Source of the DNA: Micromonospora polyrhachis
Lineage (GTDB): Bacteria > Actinomycetota > Actinomycetes > Mycobacteriales > Micromonosporaceae
Reading direction: 5' to 3'
DNA: 64,000 nt
NCBI RefSeq assembly: GCF_014203835.1
Contig: NZ_JACHJW010000001.1
Coordinates: forward strand, 62,001-126,000
Each line of letters starts with the position of its first letter. The stretch's first letter is position 1. Made by a program: the position numbers and the translations under genes. Positions 1 to 7,167 of the stretch are shown piece by piece. The notes under the pieces are model-generated. The model was not told the DNA's origin, ran no database searches, and worked only from the letters and a program-made list of their open reading frames with translations.

Positions 1-307
1 ACCGTACCCGGTTCAGCCCGTAGTTGACCCCCAACCGGAGTCCCTCGACCCGGTAGACGTCCCGGACCAGGGCCGGCAGCAGCGACAGGGTGAGGTAGCC
101 GTGCGCGACGGTGCCGCCAAAGGGGCCGGACGCGGCCCGCTCCGCGTCGACGTGGATCCACTGGTGGTCGTCGGTGGCGTCGGCGAAGAGGTCCACCCGG
201 CCCTGCTCCACTGGATGCCACTGCCCCGGGCCGAGGATCTGCCCGGTCGCAGCGACGAGTTCGCTGGGGGTGGCGAACATCCGCACGCCGAATTCGAACG
301 TCGTCAT
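1..307 (-). CDS. MaoC-family (R)-specific enoyl-CoA hydratase, C-terminus cut off by window edge
   Basis: Hot-dog fold hydratase that would add water to 2-enoyl-CoA in a beta-oxidation-type route. The visible 102 residues begin MTTFEFGVRM and contain the MaoC signature: a DDHQWIHVD stretch (catalytic Asp) followed by GPFGGTVAHGYLTLSL (catalytic His region). The start at 307 is preceded on the minus strand by a GGAAGGA ribosome site at 312-318. The family is usually about 150 residues, so roughly a third lies outside the window. It is co-oriented with the dehydrogenase and SDR genes to its right, which supply the neighbouring beta-oxidation steps. A transposon fossil separates it from them. 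Confidence 0.85.
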   Translation of the reverse strand, partial: MTTFEFGVRMFATPSELVAATGQILGPGQWHPVEQGRVDLFADATDDHQWIHVDAERAASGPFGGTVAHGYLTLSLLPALVRDVYRVEGLRLGVNYGLNRVR

Positions 308-345
308 CGGATTCCTTCCGTGGATGCTCCGGCCTTCAGGCCGGA

Positions 346-553
346 CTCGAATACAAAGCCGACTGGTACGGCCGGAACCTGGTCGTGGTGGACCGATGGT
401 TCCCGTCGTCCAAACTGTGCTCGACGTGTGGTGCGCGCGCTGAACGGATGCCGCTGGACGTGCGGACGTGGACCTGCCGATGCAGTCGGTGTCGAAGCAG
501 GAAAACCCAAGGGCGACCAAGGGAATCCCCGCCCGTCAGGGCAGTGGAGGATG
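346..553 (+). pseudogene. Fossil of an IS200/IS605-family tnpB (OrfB) with its right-end hairpin
   Basis: Reading + frame 1 from about 346 gives LEYKADWYGRNLVVVDRWF, then PSSKLCSTCGARAERMPLDV and RTWTC. This is the end of the RuvC region and the start of the zinc-finger of TnpB. After the second CxxC the frame breaks. The typical C-terminal tail (SKQENPRATKGIP) resumes in frame 3 at about 492-530. The HDRD/NAA segment between these blocks is missing, so the remnant carries an internal deletion with a frameshift. It ends in GGAATCCCC, a small hairpin (GCCC-GTCA-GGGC, 531-542) and GGATGTCAAG, which resembles the right end of such elements. The stop codon of the minus-strand dehydrogenase (554-556) lies inside this end. 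No active transposase remains. Confidence 0.75.
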
Positions 554-1726
554 TCAAGCCAGGTGCCCTCCGAGCTTCGTGTAGCCGCGCAGCAGGTCGC
601 GGGAGATGATCAGTCGTTGCATCTCGTCGGTGCCCTCGAAGATGCGCAGCAGTCGGACCTGCCGGTACCACCGTTCGATCGGCAGTTCCCGGGTGTAGCC
701 CATGCCGCCGTGGATCTGCATCACCCGGTCCACCACCCGGTTGATCATCCCGGCGCCGTAGAGCTTCGCCATCGACGAGGCATGCCTCGGGTCGAGCCCG
801 GCGTCGATGGTCCAGGCCGCCCGGAGCACCAGCCAGCGAGCCGCCTCCAGCTCGGTCTCCGAGTCGGCCAGCATCCAGCCGATCGCCTGGTTCTCGCCGA
901 TCGGTCGACCGAAGGTGTGCCGGGTGTTCGCGTGCTCGATCGCCATGCCCAGCGCCCGTTCGGCGATACCGAGCGCGTGCGACGGGATGACGTACCGCCC
1001 CTTGCCGATCCACTGCATGGCGAGCGCGAAGCCCTGCCCGACCTCACCGAGGACGTTCCGCTGCGGTACCCGGACGTCTTCGAAGATCAGCGACGCCGGC
1101 CCGCCCTCCCCCATGGTCTGGATGAACTCCGAGCGCCAGCCCATCGTCCGGTCCACGAGGAAGGCGGTGCTGCCGCCCTTGCGGACGTCCTTGTCCCGGT
1201 CGGTGACGGCGATGACGATGGCGAAGTCGGCCTCGTTGCCGCCGGTAATGAAGGTCTTCTCACCGTTGAGCACCCAGTCGTCGCCGTCCCGGCGGGCGAC
1301 GAGCCGGATGTTGGCCGCGTCCGAGCCCGCACCGGGCTCGGTGATGGCGAAGCAGGAGCGACGTTCGCCCTCGATGGTCGGCAGCAGGTATTCGCGCTGC
1401 TGCTCGTCGTTGGCGTGGAAGAGGATGTTGTCCGCCTCCCCGCCAAACCGGAACGGCACGAAGCTGCGCCCCACCTCGGTCCAGATCAGTGACTGGGTCA
1501 CGGCCGGCAGGCCCATTCCGCCGTACTCGTCCGGGGTGTCCAGGCCCCAGAAGCCGAACTTGCGGGCCTTGAGTTGCAGCTCGCGTAGCTGGTCGGGTTC
1601 CAGGCCGGGCTGGTGGGCGCGCTCGCGGCGGAGCACCTCCGGCTCCAGGGGTACGACCTCCCGGGTGATGAACTCCCGGGCGGTGTCCCGGATCGCCCGC
1701 TCCTCATCACTCAGTGCGAAGTCCAC
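554..1726 (-). CDS. Acyl-CoA dehydrogenase (FadE-like)
   Basis: A 390-residue flavoprotein of normal family length that would introduce the 2,3-double bond into an acyl-CoA with FAD. It starts MDFALSDEERAIRD. The FAD/substrate signature CFAITEPGAGSD lies near residue 130. A second signature, RLLRIFEGTDEMQRLIISRD, lies near the C-terminus and holds the catalytic Glu (EGT). MQIHGGMGYTRELPIERWYR marks the C-terminal helical domain. It is followed downstream by the MaoC gene and preceded by an SDR, so dehydrogenation, hydration and oxidation are encoded side by side. Its substrate cannot be read from sequence. Confidence 0.9.
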   Translation of the reverse strand: MDFALSDEERAIRDTAREFITREVVPLEPEVLRRERAHQPGLEPDQLRELQLKARKFGFWGLDTPDEYGGMGLPAVTQSLIWTEVGRSFVPFRFGGEADNILFHANDEQQREYLLPTIEGERRSCFAITEPGAGSDAANIRLVARRDGDDWVLNGEKTFITGGNEADFAIVIAVTDRDKDVRKGGSTAFLVDRTMGWRSEFIQTMGEGGPASLIFEDVRVPQRNVLGEVGQGFALAMQWIGKGRYVIPSHALGIAERALGMAIEHANTRHTFGRPIGENQAIGWMLADSETELEAARWLVLRAAWTIDAGLDPRHASSMAKLYGAGMINRVVDRVMQIHGGMGYTRELPIERWYRQVRLLRIFEGTDEMQRLIISRDLLRGYTKLGGHLA

Positions 1727-1807
1727 GATCTCCTCCTCCTGCTGCTCTGGTCGTCGAGCCGGTCACCCGGCGTGCCGAAAGTCGGGTGCCGGGTGCCGCC
1801 CGACGGT

Positions 1808-2566
1808 TCAGCGGGCACCGCCGTTGACGTAGAGGGTCTGGCCACTGACGTACGAGGCGTCGTCGCTGGCCAGGAAGGCGACCACCGAGGCGATCTCCGC
1901 TGGCTGGCCGACCCGACGCAGCGGGGTCAGCTCGGCGACCATCTTCTGGTGCTCCTCCGGGTTGGACCCGACCCGGACGGCGGTGGCGGCGGTCATCGCG
2001 GTGGCCACGTAGCCGGGGGCGACCGCGTTGACGGTGACGTTGTACGGACCCAGTTCGATGGCGAGGGTGGCGGTGAGTCCCTGCACACCGGCCTTGGCCG
2101 CGGCGTAGTTGACCTGCCCCCGGTTGCCGAGGGCGGAGCGGCTGCTCAGGTTGACGATCCGGCCGTAACGGGCGGCGACCATCCGCTTCTGCGCCGCCTG
2201 GCAGCAGTGGAACATGCTGGTCAGGTTGGTGTTCAGCACCGCGTTCCACTCGGCGGCCGTCATCTTGAACAGCAGGTTGTCCCGGGTGATGCCGGCGTTG
2301 TTGACCAGGATGTGCAGTCCACCGAGTTCGGTGACCACCTGTTCGGTCATCGCCTCCACCGCGTCGGCGTCGGTGACGTCGCAGCCGACGCCGATCGCGC
2401 GGCCCCCGGCGGCGGTGAGTTCGTCGGCGACGAGTTTGCTCCGCTCGCCATCGAGGTCGACGACCGCGACGGCGGCTCCCTCTGCGGCGAGCCGGCGGGC
2501 GGTGGCGGCACCGATGCCCTGGGCCGCGCCGGTGACGATGGCGACCCGGTCGGCGAATCTGTCCAT
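1808..2566 (-). CDS. SDR-family oxidoreductase, FabG-like (3-hydroxyacyl-CoA dehydrogenase candidate)
   Basis: A 252-residue classical short-chain dehydrogenase/reductase. The Rossmann glycine motif TGAAQGIG lies near residue 12, NNAG near residue 90, the catalytic Ser in NLSSRSALG near 137, and the YxxxK pair in YAAAK near 151. The acidic residue after beta-2 (VDLDGER) favours NAD(H). It ends with GQTLYVNGGAR, as FabG-like enzymes do. It lies 20 bp downstream of one ACAD gene and 81 bp upstream of another, so it probably oxidises the 3-hydroxyacyl-CoA made by the MaoC hydratase. A general reductase role cannot be excluded. Confidence 0.88.
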   Translation of the reverse strand: MDRFADRVAIVTGAAQGIGAATARRLAAEGAAVAVVDLDGERSKLVADELTAAGGRAIGVGCDVTDADAVEAMTEQVVTELGGLHILVNNAGITRDNLLFKMTAAEWNAVLNTNLTSMFHCCQAAQKRMVAARYGRIVNLSSRSALGNRGQVNYAAAKAGVQGLTATLAIELGPYNVTVNAVAPGYVATAMTAATAVRVGSNPEEHQKMVAELTPLRRVGQPAEIASVVAFLASDDASYVSGQTLYVNGGAR

Positions 2567-2586
2567 GCTCTCTCCCCTGGTGCTGG

Positions 2587-3738
2587 TCAGTTGAAGGCGT
2601 TGACGCCGGTCAGCGCCCGCCCGATGAGTAGCTGTTGGATCTGGCTGGTGCCCTCGTAGAGGGTGGCGACCCGGGCGTCGCGCAAGTACCTTCCGACCGG
2701 ATACTCGTCGATGTAGCCGTATCCACCGAAGACCTGTAGCGCGTTGTTCGCGGCCCGGACGGCGGCCTCGGTGGCGAAGAGCTTCGCCGCCGACGATTCG
2801 AGGGCGAAGGGCTGCCCCCGGTCGATCAGGTCGGCGGCCTGCCAGACGAGCAGCCGGGCGGCGGCGGTGTCGACGGCGATCTCGGCGAGCAGCTGCTGCA
2901 CCAGTTGGTGTCCGGCGATCGGCCTACCGAACTGTTCCCGCTCGGCGGCATAGCCCAGCGCGGCGTTCAGGCTGCCCTGGGCGATGCCGACACAGCCGGC
3001 GGCGACCGACACCCGCCCCTTGGCCAGTGCGCCGAGGGCCAGTTGGAAGCCCGCACCTTCGTCACCGAGCCGCGCGCTGTCGGGCACCCGTACCCGGTCG
3101 AGGACCAGTTCGGCGGTGTCCTGGCCCCGGAGCCCGAGCTTGCCGTGGATCCTGCGGCGGGTCAGCCCGGCGCTCCCGGTGGGGATCAGGAAGGCGGTGA
3201 TGCCCCGGGGGCCGGGATCACCGGTACGGGCGAAGAGCAGCAGCACGTCGGCGACGGTGCCGTTGGTGATGAACACCTTCGCCCCGCTGATCAGCCAGTC
3301 GTCACCGTCACGGGCCGCCTGGGTCCGCAGCGCGGCGGCGTCGGATCCGCTGTCGGGTTCGGTGAGCGCGAAGCTGCCGAGGAGTTCACCGGCGCAGAGT
3401 CCGGGCAGCCAGCGGGTCTTCTGCTCGGGCGTGCCGTGGGTCGCGATCGACTTGGCGACGAGACCGAGGGAGACCGAGACGATGCCGCGTACCGACGAGT
3501 CGCCCCGGCCGAGTTCCTCCAGCACCAGGCAGTACGTCAGGTGGTCGCCGCCGGAACCGCCGTCGGCTTCGGCGATGGTCAGACCGAGGAAGCCGAGGTC
3601 GCCGAGTTTCCGGACGATGTCCGGGTCGAGTGCTTCGGCGCGGTCGGCGGCAGCGGCGTGCGGTGCCACTTCGCGGTCGACGAACTCGGCCGCGAGCTGG
3701 CGCACGGCGGTCTGCTCAGCCGAGAGACTCAGATCCAT
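2587..3738 (-). CDS. Acyl-CoA dehydrogenase (FadE-like), probably leaderless
   Basis: A 383-residue acyl-CoA dehydrogenase beginning MDLSLSAEQTAVRQ. It carries SFALTEPDSGSDAAALR (FAD/substrate loop), FGGYGYIDEYPVGRYLRDAR, and the catalytic-Glu signature VATLYEGTSQIQQLLIGRAL. The open frame extends far upstream, but 3738 fits the family N-terminus. No Shine-Dalgarno precedes it. A -10-like TAGTTT at 3746-3751 (minus strand) lies seven bases before the ATG, consistent with a leaderless start; ATG at 3744 is the alternative. A palindromic operator overlaps this -10. First gene of the ACAD-SDR-ACAD-MaoC series, divergent from a TetR gene. Confidence 0.88.
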   Translation of the reverse strand: MDLSLSAEQTAVRQLAAEFVDREVAPHAAAADRAEALDPDIVRKLGDLGFLGLTIAEADGGSGGDHLTYCLVLEELGRGDSSVRGIVSVSLGLVAKSIATHGTPEQKTRWLPGLCAGELLGSFALTEPDSGSDAAALRTQAARDGDDWLISGAKVFITNGTVADVLLLFARTGDPGPRGITAFLIPTGSAGLTRRRIHGKLGLRGQDTAELVLDRVRVPDSARLGDEGAGFQLALGALAKGRVSVAAGCVGIAQGSLNAALGYAAEREQFGRPIAGHQLVQQLLAEIAVDTAAARLLVWQAADLIDRGQPFALESSAAKLFATEAAVRAANNALQVFGGYGYIDEYPVGRYLRDARVATLYEGTSQIQQLLIGRALTGVNAFN

Positions 3739-3746
3739 GGCCATTA

Positions 3747-3763
3747 AACTAGCGGTGCAAGTT
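3747..3763. promoter_or_regulatory. TetR-type operator, copy 1 (divergent ACAD / tetR)
   Basis: The 17-bp sequence AACTAGCGGTGCAAGTT is an imperfect palindrome of the form AACTnGCnnnGCnAGTT. Read on the minus strand it matches the site at 4490-4506 at 16 of 17 positions. It overlaps the putative -10 of the minus-strand ACAD and lies 64 bp before the TetR gene, so one bound repressor could control both directions. Confidence 0.7.
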
Positions 3764-3826
3764 TTAACTCGTCCAGACCCCGATGTGAAAGAGTTCCGAT
3801 CGCACCCATCCGGAGGGAATCCACCA

Positions 3827-4465
3827 ATGCCACGGCCCAGTAAGGCCCTGCTCAGCCGGGAGCGAATCGTGACCACCGCCGCCGCGCTCATCGACGCCGA
3901 GGGGCTGGCCGCACTCTCCACCCGCCGGCTCGCCACCGAACTCGGGGTCCGTGGACCGTCGCTCTACAACCACTTCGCCACCAAGGACGAGATCCTGGAG
4001 GCGGTCGCCGACACGATCGTCGCCCAGGTCGACGTCTCGTTCTTCCACACCCACGACTGGCGGGAGGCACTGCGACTCTGGGCACTCTCCTACCGGTCGG
4101 CACTGGCCGCGCACCCGAACATCGTGCCGTACCTCGCCCAGGGGCCGGGCCGACGGCCGGCGTCACTGCGGATGGCCGACGCCGTCTACGGCGGCCTGGT
4201 CGACGCCGGCTGGCCGCCAGCGAGAGCCACCCACATCGGCGCCCTGATGCGCTATCTGGTCACCGGCTCCACCCTCGGCTCCTTTGCCAAGGGATTCGTC
4301 GAGGATCCGGCCCTCTACGACGCGCACCCGCATCTGGGGCAGGCGCACCGACTCGCCGAGCACCAGCACAGCGTCGACGATGGAGCGTTCGCGCTCGGGT
4401 TGGACGCACTCATCGACGGCCTCTCCCACAGTTACGAGAAACTCGCCCAACCTATGGATCGATGA
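3827..4465 (+). CDS. TetR-family transcriptional regulator
   Basis: A 212-residue regulator. The N-terminal helix-turn-helix includes RERIVTTAAALIDAEGLAAL and GVRGPSLYNHFATKDEILEA. A TetR C-terminal ligand domain follows. The start at 3827 has a GGAGGG ribosome site at 3812-3817. It is divergent from the ACAD operon and precedes an ALDH-ADH pair. The same 17-bp palindrome stands before both units, which makes this protein the obvious candidate to repress both, probably released by an acyl-CoA or aldehyde intermediate. The ligand is inference. Confidence 0.9.
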   Translation: MPRPSKALLSRERIVTTAAALIDAEGLAALSTRRLATELGVRGPSLYNHFATKDEILEAVADTIVAQVDVSFFHTHDWREALRLWALSYRSALAAHPNIVPYLAQGPGRRPASLRMADAVYGGLVDAGWPPARATHIGALMRYLVTGSTLGSFAKGFVEDPALYDAHPHLGQAHRLAEHQHSVDDGAFALGLDALIDGLSHSYEKLAQPMDR

Positions 4466-4489
4466 AGCGGCGGGCATTACAGTCGAGAA

Positions 4490-4506
4490 AACTTGCAGCG
4501 CTAGTT
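4490..4506. promoter_or_regulatory. TetR-type operator, copy 2 (upstream of ALDH-ADH)
   Basis: AACTTGCAGCGCTAGTT differs from the reverse complement of copy 1 at a single central base. It overlaps a -10-like TAGTTA (4502-4507) for rightward transcription, about 80 bp before the ALDH start. The shared flank extends to AAAACTTGCA. Confidence 0.7.
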
Positions 4507-4585
4507 ATTGCGCCTCAAGCACACCGCTGCCCCCTGTAGCCCCTGTCATCCGCTGACCCGCTCACCTGATGTGAGAGGTACCCCG

Positions 4586-6049
4586 ATGCAGCTCAGCCGT
4601 ACCGAAATCCATCTCGATGGCCGATGGGCGCGGCCGGACGGGACCGAGAAGATCCCGGTGGAGAACCCGTTCACCGAAGAGATCATCGCCGAGATTCCCG
4701 CCTGTACCGCCACCGACGTCGACCGGGCGGTCACCGCCGCCCGCGCCGCCTTCGACGGTTGGGCCGACACCGACCCGCTCGATCGGGCCGCCGCGCTGGA
4801 CCGGCTCTACGCCGCACTCGCCTCCCGCGCCAGCACCCTCGCCGAGACCATCAGCCTCGAACTCGGCACTCCACAGAAGTTCGCCACCCGGGTCCAGGTC
4901 GGCCTCCCGCTGACGGTCCTGAAGAGCTACGTGGACCTGGCCCGACAGCCCGATGCGGCGGAGACCATCGGCAACTCGCTGGTGCTCCGCGAACCGGTCG
5001 GCGTCGTCGGTGCCATCACCCCGTGGAACTACCCACTGCACCAGGTGATCGCCAAACTGGCCCCCGCGCTCGCCGCCGGCTGCACCGTGGTGCTGAAACC
5101 GAGCGAGCTGACCCCGCTGGTGGCCTACCAACTCTTCGACGCGATCGACGAGGCCCGGCTGCCGCCCGGGGTGGTCAACCTGGTCACCGGGACCGGCCCG
5201 GTCGTCGGGGAGGCCCTCGCCGGGCATCCGGACGTGGACATGGTCTCCTTCACCGGCTCCACCGCCGTCGGCCGGCGGATCTCCCACCTGGCCGCCGACC
5301 GGATCGCCCGGGTAGCGCTCGAACTCGGCGGCAAGTCGGCGAACATCATCCTCGACGACGCCGACCTCCCCACCGCGGTCCGGGCCGGCATCGCCAACTG
5401 CTTCATCAACTCCGGCCAGACCTGCACCGCCTGGACCCGGATGCTGGTGCACCGTAGCCGATACGCCGAAGCCCTCGAACTCGCCGCCCAATTCGCCGCC
5501 GGATACCAGCTCGGCGGCCCCTTCGAACCAGCCACCCGACTCGGGCCGCTGGTCTCCGCCACCCAACGTGACCGGGTACGCGCACACATCGAGCGCGGCC
5601 TCGCCGACGGCGGTCGCCTGGTCACCGGCGGACTGGACGCACCGGTCCCCGAACGGGGGCATTTCGTCGCACCCACCATCGTCGCCGACGTCGACCCGGA
5701 CAGTGCGCTGGCCCAGGAGGAGATCTTCGGGCCGGTCCTGTCGGTCATCGCCTTCGACGACCTCGACCAGGCCGTGGCGATCGCGAACAACTCCCGGTAC
5801 GGCCTCGCCGGTGCGGTCTTCGCCGGTGACGACGAACGGGCCCTCGCGGTCGCCCGCCGGATCCGCACCGGCTCGGTGGAGATCAACGGCGGCTCGTTCA
5901 ACCCGCTCGCCCCGTTCGGTGGCTACAAACAGTCCGGCATCGGCCGGGAATTGGGTGGGCACGGCCTCGCCGAGTTCACCCAGCTCAAGGCAATCCAGCA
6001 CAGGACAGTCCAACAAGAGGCGGGCCAACGAGAGGCGGTCCAGCGATGA
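4586..6049 (+). CDS. NAD(P)-dependent aldehyde dehydrogenase
   Basis: A 487-residue ALDH-superfamily enzyme that would oxidise an aldehyde to the acid. Visible motifs are TPWNYP (cofactor/anion site), ELGGKSANIIL with the general base at about Glu246, GQTCTAWTR with the nucleophile at about Cys280, and EEIFGPVLSV. It starts MQLSRTEIHLDGRW with GAGAGGT at about 4572-4578; an upstream in-frame start is less family-like. The stop overlaps the next gene's start (ATGA), so both proteins are translationally coupled. The alcohol dehydrogenase and this enzyme would run alcohol to aldehyde to acid, feeding the ACAD genes after CoA activation. Confidence 0.92.
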   Translation: MQLSRTEIHLDGRWARPDGTEKIPVENPFTEEIIAEIPACTATDVDRAVTAARAAFDGWADTDPLDRAAALDRLYAALASRASTLAETISLELGTPQKFATRVQVGLPLTVLKSYVDLARQPDAAETIGNSLVLREPVGVVGAITPWNYPLHQVIAKLAPALAAGCTVVLKPSELTPLVAYQLFDAIDEARLPPGVVNLVTGTGPVVGEALAGHPDVDMVSFTGSTAVGRRISHLAADRIARVALELGGKSANIILDDADLPTAVRAGIANCFINSGQTCTAWTRMLVHRSRYAEALELAAQFAAGYQLGGPFEPATRLGPLVSATQRDRVRAHIERGLADGGRLVTGGLDAPVPERGHFVAPTIVADVDPDSALAQEEIFGPVLSVIAFDDLDQAVAIANNSRYGLAGAVFAGDDERALAVARRIRTGSVEINGGSFNPLAPFGGYKQSGIGRELGGHGLAEFTQLKAIQHRTVQQEAGQREAVQR

Positions 6050-7122
6050 GGGCGCTGGTCGTTACTGGCGTCGGTACCGAGCCAGCCGTCACCGACATCG
6101 AACTCCCCGCCCCCGGACCTGACGAGGTGCGGGTCCGGATCCGCGCCGCCGGGGTCTGCCACTCCGACCTGTCCATGATGAACGGAACGGTCGCGGCGGC
6201 GTACCCCCTGGTACTCGGACATGAGGCCGCCGGCGTGGTGACCGAGGTGGGCGACGACGTACGTCGAGTCGGTGTCGGCGACCACGTGGTGCTGAACTGG
6301 GCACCCCCGTGCCGGCAGTGCTGGTCCTGCCAGCACGGTGAACCATGGCTCTGCGCCCAGGCCGGCGCGCCAGCGGTGCCCCGGGGTCACACCACCGGTG
6401 GCGATCCGCTGCACGTCACGCTCGGTCTCGGTGCACTCGCTGAGGAAGTCGTCGTCAGCGAACGGGCGGTGATCGGTGTCCCGGCCGGACTGCCGTTCGA
6501 ATCGGCCGCCCTGCTCGGCTGCGCGGTACTGACCGGGGTTGGTGCGGTCACCCGGACCGCCGCCGTCGCACCTGGCGAATCGGTGCTGGTTCTCGGGCTG
6601 GGCGGGGTGGGGTTGGCAACAGTGATCGCCGCCCGGGCCGCCGGTGCCGGGCGGATCATCGCCGCCGACCTCGCCGAAGCCAAGAGCGAGTTGGCCCGGG
6701 CCGCCGGGGCCACCGACTTCCTGACCTCCGACGACACGCTCGGTAAACAGATCCGGGCACTGACCGACGGGCGCGGGGTCGACCACGCCTTCGAATGCGT
6801 CGGACGGGCCACCACGATCCGTACCGCCTGGCGGGCCACCCGGCGTGGCGGCCAGGTGACCGTGGTGGGGATGGGTGCGAAGGACGATCTGGTCGCACTC
6901 AGCGCGCTGGAGATCTTCCACTCCGCCCGTACCCTGCGCTCCTCGGTCTACGGCTCCTCCGACCCGGACCGGGACGTACCGGAGCTGGCCGCCTCGGTGC
7001 TCGACGGGTCACTCGACCTCGGCCCGCTGATCACCGACCGGTGTGAACTTTCCGAGGCTCCGGCCGCCTTCGCCAGGATGGCGCGGGGCGAAGGTGCCCG
7101 TACCGTCGTGCACTTCGACTGA
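6046..7122 (+). CDS. Zinc-dependent alcohol dehydrogenase (MDR family)
   Basis: A 358-residue medium-chain alcohol dehydrogenase. GVCHSDL and GHEAAGVV provide catalytic-zinc ligands. The structural zinc loop CRQCWSCQHGEPWLC has four Cys in the CxxCxxCx7C pattern. The nucleotide fold is GLGGVGLATV. The overall layout resembles class III-like or mycothiol/NDMA-type actinobacterial alcohol dehydrogenases, but the subgroup is not certain. Its ATG overlaps the ALDH stop by four bases. It converges on the LuxR-type gene, with a small hairpin between them. Confidence 0.9.
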   Translation: MRALVVTGVGTEPAVTDIELPAPGPDEVRVRIRAAGVCHSDLSMMNGTVAAAYPLVLGHEAAGVVTEVGDDVRRVGVGDHVVLNWAPPCRQCWSCQHGEPWLCAQAGAPAVPRGHTTGGDPLHVTLGLGALAEEVVVSERAVIGVPAGLPFESAALLGCAVLTGVGAVTRTAAVAPGESVLVLGLGGVGLATVIAARAAGAGRIIAADLAEAKSELARAAGATDFLTSDDTLGKQIRALTDGRGVDHAFECVGRATTIRTAWRATRRGGQVTVVGMGAKDDLVALSALEIFHSARTLRSSVYGSSDPDRDVPELAASVLDGSLDLGPLITDRCELSEAPAAFARMARGEGARTVVHFD

Positions 7123-7146
7123 TCGCCGACTCCCCTGGCAACTGCT

Positions 7147-7161
7147 CACCCCACCGGGGTG
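7147..7161. terminator. Short hairpin between convergent genes
   Basis: CACCCC-ACC-GGGGTG forms a 6-bp stem in the 45-bp gap between the convergent ADH and LuxR genes. It has no T-tract, so it is a weak bidirectional terminator candidate. Confidence 0.4.
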
Positions 7162-7167
7162 CCGTGT

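Noticed and set aside
101-1492. Long open frame opposite the first ACAD gene
   Set aside because: It lies antisense to a gene with clear motifs and shows the Arg/Pro/Gly-rich composition of high-GC shadow frames.
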